DNA of 7,402 nucleotides from Chitinophagaceae bacterium (GTDB lineage Bacteria; Bacteroidota; Bacteroidia; Chitinophagales; Chitinophagaceae), in contig DOMR01000282.1 of the NCBI GenBank assembly GCA_003509845.1, forward strand, positions 1 to 7,402. The letters are read 5' to 3'. The stretch's first letter is position 1. Each line of letters begins with the position of its first letter. A program made the translations under genes and the position numbers. Shown here one piece after another: positions 1 to 6,281 of this stretch. The notes below the pieces were generated by a model. It ran no database searches. It worked only from the letters and a program-made list of their open reading frames with translations, and was not told the DNA's origin.

Positions 1-1
1 A

Positions 2-313
2 ACAAATGCTGCAACTTTATTAGCAGGATCTGAAAAAGAATTAAATGAATTAGCCGCTTACTTAATAGCGCAACCAACTGCAACTATTTTAATTGAAGGA
101 CATACAGATAATACGGGTGATGCGAATAAAAATAAAATACTATCCCTTGGTCGTGCTAAGTCAATCGCCCAATTTTTGATGAATCATAAGATTCAAGCGC
201 AACGTATTACCACTATTGGCTATGGCGATACCAAACCCATTGCTAGCAACGATACAGAACAAGGTCGTCAACAAAACAGACGCACCACTTTTACCATTTC
301 CATTCCAAAATAG
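2..313 (+). CDS. OmpA-family protein, C-terminal peptidoglycan-binding domain (5'-truncated)
   Basis: Only the last 103 codons are in the window; the reading frame is open to the left edge and ends at TAG 311-313. The visible part is an OmpA C-terminal (OmpA_C/MotB-like) domain, which in the family binds the meso-diaminopimelate stem peptide of peptidoglycan from the periplasm and tethers an outer-membrane or lipoprotein partner to the wall. Seen directly are the signature GHTDNTGD (codons starting near 98), then LSLGRAKSIAQFL, then IGYGDTKPIASNDTEQGR and QNRRTTFTI. The Asp of HTDN and the Arg of LGRA lie 15 residues apart, the spacing of the mDAP-contacting Asp and Arg in characterised OmpA domains, so ligand binding is probably intact. 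The protein ends right after the domain, as is usual. What the N-terminal part is (beta-barrel, lipoprotein, PD40 or TPR repeats) cannot be told. It lies 48 bp upstream of dprA on the same strand. Confidence 0.93.
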   Translation, partial: TNAATLLAGSEKELNELAAYLIAQPTATILIEGHTDNTGDANKNKILSLGRAKSIAQFLMNHKIQAQRITTIGYGDTKPIASNDTEQGRQQNRRTTFTISIPK

Positions 314-344
314 CGTATTTATACGCAAAGTTTACTGTAGTAGT

Positions 345-363
345 ATAGGGATATTCGCCCTAT
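345..363 (+). promoter_or_regulatory. Hairpin overlapping the dprA start codon
   Basis: ATAGGG (345-350) and CCCTAT (358-363) are exact inverse complements separated by a 7-nt loop (ATATTCG), and T344/G364 would add a G-U pair in RNA. The 3' arm contains the AT of the dprA ATG (362-364), so if it folds in the mRNA it would sequester the start codon. No T-run follows, so it is not a typical intrinsic terminator for the upstream OmpA-family gene. The function is inference only; a 6-bp stem can arise by chance. Confidence 0.35.
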
Positions 364-1471
364 GTCAACTCATTTATTGTATAGCATTGCATTTAGTAAA
401 ATTATTGGCCTGAACGATAAGCAACGAAAATTACTGTTAGCCCATTATAGTTCAGCTGAATTTATTTATAAGGAACGCTTCAATTTACAAATCCCCTTTG
501 AAGATGTGAATGATGATATTAAAAAAATATTACTAAATGATTGGCCCTGGGAGGAAACAGAAAGTGAATTGGCATTTATCCAAAAACATGATATACATGC
601 TACCTGCGTTTTTGATACAGATTATCCCAACCGATTAGTGCACTGCGACGATGCGCCGACAGTTATCTATGTAAAAGGTAAAATGGATTTCAATAAAAAA
701 CATTTGGTGAGCATTGTTGGCACTAGGCAACACACTGTACAAGTTAATAGTGTCATTCATGAAATAACCGAAGGCCTTGCGCATTTAAATATCGGCATCA
801 TCAGTGGTATGGCATTGGGTATCGATGGAATTGCACATAAAAATGCATTGAATAAAAAAATTCCTACCTGGGGCGTGCTCGCACATGGATTGGATCAAAT
901 TTATCCAAAACAACATCGCCGTCTTGCCATTGAAATGCTTGAACAAGGTGGACTTATTACTGAAAATAAAAAAGGCACCATTCCACTACCCTATTTTTTT
1001 CCAAAACGAAATAGAATTGTAGCTGGCATGAGTGATGTCACAATTGTTGTGGAATCTGATATACAAGGCGGAAGTATGATTACTGCAAAGCTTGCATTTG
1101 ATTACAACCGAACTGTTTTTGCGATACCAGGTAAAATACAGGATGCTAAAAGTAAGGGCTGCTTGTTGTTGATTAAAACCAACAATGCACAAATGTATTA
1201 TGACAGTATTGACTTTTTAGAAACCATGAAATGGGCACTGCCCGAAATGAACCCCAACAGGATTGACCCCAAAAATCCACAACTAACCTTGGTACTTGAA
1301 TCTGATGCGTTGTCCATTTTAGAAATTATTGAACGTCAAGGACCTATTCATCCGGATGACATTATCCGGCAATTAACCATCCCCCCAGGCGCTTTCGCCA
1401 CCCACTTATTTATGTTAGAAATGCAAGATTTTGTGTTTAAGCAAGCAGGAAACCTTTATATTCGACTGTAA
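362..1471 (+). CDS. dprA: DNA-processing protein DprA (Smf)
   Basis: 369 aa, about the usual length for Bacteroidota DprA. In the family it binds incoming single-stranded DNA in the cytoplasm, protects it and loads RecA during natural transformation. Residues 1-65 form the usual N-terminal SAM/HhH-like region, though its turn reads GLND rather than the common GIG. The Rossmann-like DprA/Smf core spans about 70-285: SIVGTR (117-122), SGMALGID (148-155), GLDQIYP, FPKRNRIVAG (213-222), GGSMITAK (236-243) and AIPGKIQDAKSKGC. The C-terminal winged helix (about 314-369) starts SDALSILEII. The ATG start is chosen because MSTHLLYSIAF aligns with the typical family N-terminus; no Shine-Dalgarno site precedes it, as is normal in this phylum, and a small hairpin covers the start codon. 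One oddity is GCLLLI where the family normally has GCNxLI. No promoter of its own was found, so transcription from upstream is plausible. No other competence gene is visible. Confidence 0.96.
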   Translation: MSTHLLYSIAFSKIIGLNDKQRKLLLAHYSSAEFIYKERFNLQIPFEDVNDDIKKILLNDWPWEETESELAFIQKHDIHATCVFDTDYPNRLVHCDDAPTVIYVKGKMDFNKKHLVSIVGTRQHTVQVNSVIHEITEGLAHLNIGIISGMALGIDGIAHKNALNKKIPTWGVLAHGLDQIYPKQHRRLAIEMLEQGGLITENKKGTIPLPYFFPKRNRIVAGMSDVTIVVESDIQGGSMITAKLAFDYNRTVFAIPGKIQDAKSKGCLLLIKTNNAQMYYDSIDFLETMKWALPEMNPNRIDPKNPQLTLVLESDALSILEIIERQGPIHPDDIIRQLTIPPGAFATHLFMLEMQDFVFKQAGNLYIRL

Positions 1472-1490
1472 ATCAGGCAAAAAAAAGGAT

Positions 1491-1521
1491 TTTGTCTAAA
1501 TACCTCAAGGTCCTATCTTTG
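1491..1521 (+). promoter_or_regulatory. Bacteroidota-type primary promoter for guaB
   Basis: TTTG at 1491-1494 (-33 element), 19 nt, then TATCTTTG at 1514-1521 (-7 element). This is an exact match to the Bacteroides/Flavobacterium consensus TTTG-N19-21-TAnnTTTG recognised by the divergent primary sigma factor. The -7 box ends 3 nt before the ATG at 1525, so transcription should begin at or within a few bases of the start codon. The -33 box overlaps the alternative TTG codon at 1492, which argues against that codon as the translation start. Confidence 0.75.
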
Positions 1522-1524
1522 CCT

Positions 1525-3009
1525 ATGGCAACAAGAAATTCTACAAACAACTCCCGCATTTTTGGTAAAGGCTTAACTTTTGACGACGTATTGTTAATGC
1601 CCGCGTATTCTGAAATTTTACCTTCAGAGGTAATCATTCACGCACATCTTACTAAAAATATACAATTACATGTTCCAATTTTGTCCTCGGCAATGGATAC
1701 CGTTACCGAAGCTAATTTAGCAATTGCACTTGCACGTGAAGGTGGCATTGGCATTTTGCACAAAAACATGAGTATTGAAAGACAAGCTGAACAAGTACGT
1801 AAAGTAAAACGTAGTGAAAGCGGTATGATTGTAGATCCGATTACACTTGAAGTAACTGCAACCATTGGAGATGCTTTAAAATTGATGAAGGAAAATAAAA
1901 TTGGAGGTATTCCAATTGTTGACAAAACAAATAAGTTGGTGGGTATTTTAACCAATCGTGATTTAAGATTCGAGACCGATCGCAAACGTAAAGTAAGCGA
2001 AGTAATGACCAAAGAAAATTTAGTCATCGCTCCTGAAGGAACTGATTTAAAAAAAGCAGAGAAAATTTTACGCCAATATAAAATTGAAAAATTACCTGTT
2101 GTAAATAAACAAGGAAAATTAATAGGTTTAATTACTTATCGCGATATTTTACAATTAAGTGCATTCCCAAATGCAGTGAAAGATAAAATTGGCCGTTTAT
2201 TAGTGGGCGCTGCTTTAGGTATCACCAAAGATTTATTAGATCGCGCTGCAGCACTTCAAAGTGTGGGCGTTGATATTGTTTCATTAGATAGCGCACATGG
2301 TCATAGCAAAGGTGTTATTGAAGCACTTAAGTTATTGAAAAAAACATATAAAAATTTACCAGTCATTGCAGGTAATGTAGCTACTGCTAGTGGCGCATTG
2401 GCCTTGGCCAATGCGGGAGCCGACGCTGTTAAAGTGGGTATCGGTCCAGGATCTATTTGTACTACACGTATCGTAGCAGGTGCAGGTGTTCCGCAATTAA
2501 CTGCCATCATGGAAGCAGCAAGGGCATTGAAAGGTAAAAACATCCCCATCATTGCAGATGGCGGTATTCGTTATACGGGTGATATGGTTAAAGCTTTAGC
2601 CGCTGGCGCGAACTGCATAATGATGGGTAGCATTTTTGCAGGGACAGAAGAAAGCCCTGGTGAAACTATTATTTACGAAGGAAGAAAGTTCAAAGGATAC
2701 AGAGGTATGGGAAGTATTGGTGCCATGAGTCAAGGAAGTGGAGATCGTTATTTTCAAGAGAACGAATCCGATAGTAAAAAGTTTGTACCCGAAGGAATTG
2801 AAGGTCGCGTTGCTTACAAAGGAAATTTACATGAAATAGTATATCAATTTGTTGGTGGCCTAAAAGCGGGAATGGGCTACTGTGGTGCTAAAACAGTGAA
2901 GGATTTACAAAATGCCACTTTTGTTCAAATCACGAATGCAGGCATGAGAGAAAGTCATGCACATGATGTTGAAGTAACAAGAGAAGCGCCTAATTATAGC
3001 CGCAAATAA
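1525..3009 (+). CDS. guaB: Inosine-5'-monophosphate dehydrogenase
   Basis: 494 aa from ATG 1525, a normal IMPDH length. It oxidises IMP to XMP with NAD+, the committed and rate-limiting step of guanine nucleotide synthesis, as a cytosolic tetramer. In order: the N-terminal barrel signature GLTFDDVLLMPAYSEILP; two CBS domains inserted at about 100-215, which in this family bind adenine/guanine nucleotides and tune activity; the NAD-contacting DSAHGHS (Asp255); the catalytic loop GIGPGSICTTR with nucleophile Cys312; ADGGIRYTGD for IMP phosphate (Asp345); YRGMGS; the flap GDRYFQ with Arg408/Tyr409; EGRVAYKG; and the C-terminus ending EAPNY plus four residues. Every catalytic residue expected is present. 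An in-frame TTG at 1492 would add 11 residues but lies inside the promoter and has only 2 nt after an AAAGGA, so ATG 1525 is preferred. The gene has its own promoter, and the DUF4105 gene follows after 68 bp with no clear terminator. Confidence 0.98.
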   Translation: MATRNSTNNSRIFGKGLTFDDVLLMPAYSEILPSEVIIHAHLTKNIQLHVPILSSAMDTVTEANLAIALAREGGIGILHKNMSIERQAEQVRKVKRSESGMIVDPITLEVTATIGDALKLMKENKIGGIPIVDKTNKLVGILTNRDLRFETDRKRKVSEVMTKENLVIAPEGTDLKKAEKILRQYKIEKLPVVNKQGKLIGLITYRDILQLSAFPNAVKDKIGRLLVGAALGITKDLLDRAAALQSVGVDIVSLDSAHGHSKGVIEALKLLKKTYKNLPVIAGNVATASGALALANAGADAVKVGIGPGSICTTRIVAGAGVPQLTAIMEAARALKGKNIPIIADGGIRYTGDMVKALAAGANCIMMGSIFAGTEESPGETIIYEGRKFKGYRGMGSIGAMSQGSGDRYFQENESDSKKFVPEGIEGRVAYKGNLHEIVYQFVGGLKAGMGYCGAKTVKDLQNATFVQITNAGMRESHAHDVEVTREAPNYSRK

Positions 3010-3077
3010 GTTACAATCATTCAGTTTTAGTAAACGTGTCCATCGAATACGCAAACACCTTTTAAAAGCAAAATTCA

Positions 3078-4253
3078 ATGTTGAAGAAATATTTATTTAT
3101 TTGTTTGTTTATTGGATCAAGTTTTTTAATCGCCAATAATTCAAAAGCACAAGCAAACGACACACCACGTTTACAAATTAGCATACTTACCTGTGATGCA
3201 GGTGAGGATATTTATACCGCATGGGGACACACCGCCATTCGTGTCATTGATAGTTTGCAAGGAGCTGACTATGTTTTTAATTACGGTACCTTTGATTTTG
3301 AAACACCCTTCTTTATATCAAAATTTGTAAAAGGAAGTTTGGAATATTTTATATCCGCAAATTACTATGCCGATTTTTATGCGCAGTACCAATATGAAAA
3401 AAGAAATATAAAAGAGCAGGTCCTTAATTTATCTGCAACTGAAAAAATAAGATGGTATCAGGGATTGAAGAAAAATATGATGGGAAAAAATAAATACTAT
3501 TTATATAATTTCATCACAGACAATTGTACCACACGCGTAAAAGATGGGCTGTTTAATTTTTCACATTACGTTCCCAATCGAAGTCAAGAAAAATCATTTA
3601 GGGAAAAAGTAGTTTTAGCGCCTTATCAAAAAGGTATTCCTTGGATTGGCCTAGGCATTGATTTATTACTCGGTTCTTTTTCGGATCAAAAACCCACCGA
3701 TCAACAAGCAGCATTTTTACCTGATTTACTTTTTAATCAAATAGCAGGTATTAAAAAATTAGTGCGATCAACTAGTGTCTCTAATTTTAATAATGAAACT
3801 GGGTCAGCTAAACCAAATACAAAAGATAATAGCCCATTATTTATCTTAATCGGATTTTTAGCTTTGTATGCACTTAGCCTAATATTTAAAAATAAGGCGG
3901 TGGTTGTGATTGCTAGTGTTACAGATGTTATTTTGTTAATTGCATTCACATTGGGCGGTTGTTTAATTTTTTATATGAGTTTTGTGTCCAATCATACTGC
4001 CTGCTTTAATAACTTTAATATCATGTGGATGCACCCTTTATATATTATAGGTTTAATTGCTTACTTTATAAAAAATGAATGGATTAGTCATATAGGTAAA
4101 GTATTTTTAGGGGCAGTCGTAGGATTAGTTATTGCTAGCTACTGGCTACCGCAACATTTTTCAATTGAAGTATTTACATTAATCGCTATAGCATTAATTT
4201 TAAACTATCGCCTAATTCAAAGAGGGCAAAATAACATAAAACGTAAAAATTAA
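3078..4253 (+). CDS. DUF4105 / Lnb N-terminal periplasmic-domain membrane protein
   Basis: 391 aa, function unknown. Residues 1-24 are a signal peptide (KK, hydrophobic LFICLFIGSSFLI, then SKAQA), so the next ~225 residues should lie outside the inner membrane. That part carries the conserved DUF4105 (Lnb N-terminal periplasmic) motifs: AWGHTAIRV (His51), FNYGTFDF, TDNCTTRVKDGL (Cys150) and GIPWIGLGIDLLLG (about 186-199). From 251 on it is hydrophobic, with about five membrane segments near 254-270, 279-302, 318-331, 340-357 and 363-380, then a basic tail. The stretch with SNHTACFNNFNIMWMHPL between segments 2 and 3 is characteristic of the Bacteroidota members. The invariant His and Cys hint at a papain-like hydrolase or ligand pocket, but that is inference. 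It lies 68 bp after guaB and 18 bp before the SDR gene. No promoter was found in the gap, so it may be expressed by readthrough from guaB. Confidence 0.88.
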   Translation: MLKKYLFICLFIGSSFLIANNSKAQANDTPRLQISILTCDAGEDIYTAWGHTAIRVIDSLQGADYVFNYGTFDFETPFFISKFVKGSLEYFISANYYADFYAQYQYEKRNIKEQVLNLSATEKIRWYQGLKKNMMGKNKYYLYNFITDNCTTRVKDGLFNFSHYVPNRSQEKSFREKVVLAPYQKGIPWIGLGIDLLLGSFSDQKPTDQQAAFLPDLLFNQIAGIKKLVRSTSVSNFNNETGSAKPNTKDNSPLFILIGFLALYALSLIFKNKAVVVIASVTDVILLIAFTLGGCLIFYMSFVSNHTACFNNFNIMWMHPLYIIGLIAYFIKNEWISHIGKVFLGAVVGLVIASYWLPQHFSIEVFTLIAIALILNYRLIQRGQNNIKRKN

Positions 4254-4271
4254 CAATCTCAACCGTATACC

Positions 4272-5030
4272 ATGTCAAAAATAATATTAATTACAGGCGC
4301 TAGTTCAGGATTTGGTAAAGCTATTGCTGAAAAATTTGCAGCTGGTGGTTGGAATTTAATTTTAACTGCACGTCGCAAGGAAAAATTAGCAGAAGTGGCT
4401 ACGGCTATTGAAAAAAAATACGGTGTAAAAATCTTAAGCCTGGTATTTGATGTGCAAGATAAGGAAGCGGTTTTTGCGCAATTAAATAATTTGCCTGCAG
4501 CATGGCAAGCTGTTGACATTTTAGTCAACAACGCTGGCCTTGCATTAGGACGCGACTCATTCCTGGATGCGAATATAGATGACTGGGAAACCATGATTGA
4601 CACCAATGTGAAAGGTTTACTTTATACTTCAAAAGCAGTTTTACCTTATTTAATTAAACAACAAGGACATATCATTAATATTGGAAGTACAGCGGGTAAG
4701 GAAGTGTACAAGGATGGTAATGTTTATTGCGCATCCAAACATGCAGTGGATGCTATTAGTAAAGCGCAAAGAATTGATTTGTTGCCTTATAAAATTAAAG
4801 TTTCGGTGATTCATCCTGGTGCAGTTGAAACCGATTTTTCATTGGTTCGTTTTAAAGGCGATGCGGCAAAAGCTGCAGCAGTATATGCTGGTTATGAACC
4901 ATTAAAAGCCGAAGATGTTGCTGACACTGCTTGGTATGTAGCCAATGTTCCAAAACACGTTTGTATTAATGATGTTGTGATGACTTGTGTAGCGCAAGCC
5001 AACTCCATGCATTTGCATAAGGACGCTTAA
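4272..5030 (+). CDS. ydfG: YdfG-like NADP-dependent short-chain dehydrogenase/reductase
   Basis: 252 aa, a classical SDR of normal length and a cytosolic oxidoreductase. The N-terminal Rossmann signature is TGASSGFG (8-15), and Arg34-Arg35 after the second strand indicates NADP(H) rather than NAD. Then follow Asp60, NNAG (86-89) and the catalytic tetrad Asn112, Ser139, Tyr152, Lys156 (YCASK). HPGAVETDFS and RFKGD follow in the cofactor/substrate loop. Long shared stretches with E. coli YdfG (DILVNNAGLALG, DWETMIDTN, GHIINIGSTAG, GNVY) place it in the YdfG branch. Characterised members oxidise L-allo-threonine, serine and 3-hydroxy acids and reduce malonic semialdehyde; the substrate here is inferred from family only. 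It starts 18 bp after the DUF4105 gene, suggesting co-transcription, and its end converges on the nucleotidyltransferase gene 66 bp away. No Shine-Dalgarno site is seen at ATG 4272, but the start is fixed by the motif close behind it. Confidence 0.93.
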   Translation: MSKIILITGASSGFGKAIAEKFAAGGWNLILTARRKEKLAEVATAIEKKYGVKILSLVFDVQDKEAVFAQLNNLPAAWQAVDILVNNAGLALGRDSFLDANIDDWETMIDTNVKGLLYTSKAVLPYLIKQQGHIINIGSTAGKEVYKDGNVYCASKHAVDAISKAQRIDLLPYKIKVSVIHPGAVETDFSLVRFKGDAAKAAAVYAGYEPLKAEDVADTAWYVANVPKHVCINDVVMTCVAQANSMHLHKDA

Positions 5031-5096
5031 TTTTCTAGTAAAATTTTTAGGTAAGCTGTTATTAAAACGGCCAGGTAAAGCAGCGTTTAGAAATGA

Positions 5097-6089
5097 TTAA
5101 CCGAAATCAATTTCGGTATTGTCTCCAATATTCAAACTTCGGCTTAACCCTTTTACTGACGCGTCACTCCCAATCAATGAATTATCTAAAACCACTTCAT
5201 CTAGTGTAGTATAGGAGCCAATAATACTATCTCGTACAATGGAACTTTTGATATTGGTATTATTGCCAATAGTAACATGCGGCCCAATGATGGAATTTTC
5301 AATTACACAATCATCCGCAATACTTACAGGCGGTATGATAATGCTATTGGTATATAAATTGGGGTTTACTGAAATCCCACCCGATTTTTTTAGCAATACT
5401 GCATTGGTTTCTAATAATGATTCTTTTTTACCGCAATCATACCAATGCTTTACTTTAAAGGATTTAAACTGCACCCCTTTTTTAATCATACACTCCAAAG
5501 CGTCTGTTAAATTATACTCCCCTTGAGATTTAATATTATCATTAAATAATTGTTGAAAGCATTCAAACAAAATTTCGGATTCTTTGATCTTATACAAACC
5601 AACCAAGGCGTTATTACTTTTTGGAATCGCCGGCTTTTCTACAGCATGATCAATAAAGCCATCTTCGTTTATTTCAGCAACACCAAATTGACGGGGATCA
5701 TCTACTTTTTTTACACCCAACATACTTATCGGGCTTTCCATTACTTCCTTAATATCAAATTCACAAATAGTATCACCTAATGCAATAAATACTTCATCAT
5801 TATTCACAATCGCTTTGGTTAATTCAATGGCATGCGCCGTTCCTTGACGATCATTTTGATAAACAAAATGGGTATTTAAGTTCGGATAAGTGGTTTGTAC
5901 ATAATCCTGAATCTTCTCCCCCAAGTAACCAACGATAAAAATAAATTCTTTAATCCCCGCTTCCCTTAATTGATCAACAATAAAGCTAAGTATGGTTTTA
6001 CCTGCAATCGGAATGAGCGCTTTGGGTTGCGTATAAGTATGTGGGCGTAATTTTGCACCTGCACCTGCCACTGGAATAATCGCCTTCAT
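5097..6089 (-). CDS. Sugar-phosphate nucleotidyltransferase with C-terminal left-handed beta-helix
   Basis: 330 aa. The N-terminal NTP_transferase domain (about 1-235) transfers a nucleotidyl group to a sugar 1-phosphate, releasing pyrophosphate; the nearest families are long-form glucose-1-phosphate thymidylyl-/uridylyltransferases and mannose-1-phosphate guanylyltransferases. Seen: start MKAIIPVAGAGAKLRPHTYT, PKALIPIAGK with Lys23, RQGTAHAI, LGDT with Asp106 (metal site), VEKP (150-153), GEYNLTDAL (190-198) and WYDCGK (216-221). Residues about 242-315 hold hexapeptide repeats of a left-handed beta-helix (IIGPHVTIGNNTNI, SIIGSYTTL, SLIGSDASV), which in relatives mediates oligomerisation or an acyl/acetyltransferase activity. 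Position 12 is Ala where GxGT is usual. An in-frame TTG at 6122 would add 11 residues, but ATG 6089 gives the family N-terminus. The exact sugar and nucleotide cannot be set from sequence. It stands alone on the minus strand, divergent from glyA, with no convincing promoter consensus. Confidence 0.92.
   Translation of the reverse strand: MKAIIPVAGAGAKLRPHTYTQPKALIPIAGKTILSFIVDQLREAGIKEFIFIVGYLGEKIQDYVQTTYPNLNTHFVYQNDRQGTAHAIELTKAIVNNDEVFIALGDTICEFDIKEVMESPISMLGVKKVDDPRQFGVAEINEDGFIDHAVEKPAIPKSNNALVGLYKIKESEILFECFQQLFNDNIKSQGEYNLTDALECMIKKGVQFKSFKVKHWYDCGKKESLLETNAVLLKKSGGISVNPNLYTNSIIIPPVSIADDCVIENSIIGPHVTIGNNTNIKSSIVRDSIIGSYTTLDEVVLDNSLIGSDASVKGLSRSLNIGDNTEIDFG
5101..5116. other. Perfect inverted repeat at the 3' end of the nucleotidyltransferase gene
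   Basis: CCGAAA-TCAA-TTTCGG: 6-bp arms around a 4-nt loop, lying in the last codons of the minus-strand gene (its stop is at 5097-5099) and facing the convergent SDR gene that ends at 5030. It could act as a simple 3'-end stem-loop for either transcript, but no T-run follows on either strand, so it is not a textbook intrinsic terminator. The 66-bp convergent gap itself (5031-5096) holds no better candidate. Confidence 0.3.
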
Positions 6090-6143
6090 TGTTTGGGTTT
6101 TAGGGGGTGATAAAAGTAGCAAATAACTGTTAGTAATGGCGCA

Positions 6144-6159
6144 ATTTGGGCACCCAAAT
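6144..6159. promoter_or_regulatory. 16-bp inverted repeat, candidate operator in the divergent intergenic region
   Basis: ATTTGGG (6144-6150), CA, CCCAAAT (6153-6159): perfect 7-bp arms with a 2-nt spacer, a shape typical of a dimeric repressor or activator site and too tight for a stable RNA loop. It lies 54 bp upstream of the nucleotidyltransferase ATG and 63 bp upstream of the glyA -33 box. The right arm continues into a direct repeat of CCAAATA (6154-6160 and 6162-6168). No regulator is identifiable, so the role is inference. Confidence 0.45.
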
Positions 6160-6222
6160 AGCCAAATACAATAAAACTTGTTGAAAATGTGGATATTAGG
6201 ACGCTAACTGTTGAAAGAAAGC

Positions 6223-6253
6223 TTTGCGTAGGGGTTATAATGAATTAATTTTG
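6223..6253 (+). promoter_or_regulatory. Bacteroidota-type primary promoter for glyA
   Basis: TTTG at 6223-6226, 19 nt, then TAATTTTG at 6246-6253, an exact match to the Bacteroidota -33/-7 consensus with the same spacer as the guaB promoter. The transcript should start a few bases after 6253, giving a leader of roughly 25 nt before ATG 6282. The leader is A-rich with no Shine-Dalgarno site, as is usual in this phylum. Confidence 0.75.
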
Positions 6254-6281
6254 CAAAATAGCACACTATAAATAAAGAATT

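Larger units (their letters stand above)
6090..6281. other. Divergent intergenic region between the nucleotidyltransferase and glyA
   Basis: 192 bp without a gene. It contains the 16-bp inverted repeat at 6144-6159, a CCAAATA direct repeat at 6154/6162, two copies of TAACTGTT (6124-6131 and 6205-6212), two copies of TGTTGAAA exactly 30 bp apart (6179-6186 and 6209-6216), and the glyA promoter at 6223-6253. No tRNA, small ORF or recognisable riboswitch was seen. A minus-strand promoter for the nucleotidyltransferase should lie here, but no TAnnTTTG match is present on that strand. Confidence 0.6.

Noticed and set aside
313..326. GCGTAT-TT-ATACGC inverted repeat at the OmpA-family stop codon, considered as terminator
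   Set aside because: The loop would be only 2 nt (5-bp stem if opened), it is not followed by a T-run, and it is too weak to claim.
216..413. 65-aa plus-strand open frame spanning the OmpA-family 3' end and dprA start
   Set aside because: It overlaps two well-supported genes in another frame and its translation resembles nothing.
1492..1524. TTG start giving guaB 11 extra residues
   Set aside because: The TTG lies in the -33 promoter box, the AAAGGA before it is only 2 nt away, and the ATG at 1525 gives a family-typical N-terminus.
1638..2027. 129-aa antisense open frame within guaB
   Set aside because: It mirrors a strongly conserved coding region (CBS domains), has no promoter and its translation shows no recognisable domain. 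The other antisense or overlapping frames (986-1192, 2301-2552, 3737-3949, 4259-4606, 5239-5526, 5550-5780, 6920-7153, 7054-7254) were dismissed likewise.
3059..3068. CTTTTAAAAG palindrome between guaB and the DUF4105 gene
   Set aside because: It is a 10-bp A/T-rich palindrome with no loop, expected by chance; nothing else in this 68-bp gap supports a promoter or terminator.
6090..6122. TTG start (minus strand) extending the nucleotidyltransferase by 11 residues
   Set aside because: The extension is non-conserved in style and the ATG at 6089 begins exactly with the usual MKAIIPVAGAG N-terminus.
6111..6145. TACTTTTA with an upstream TTG on the minus strand as promoter for the nucleotidyltransferase
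   Set aside because: The -7 box lacks the key final G and the spacing to the TTG is 23 nt, outside the normal 19-21.
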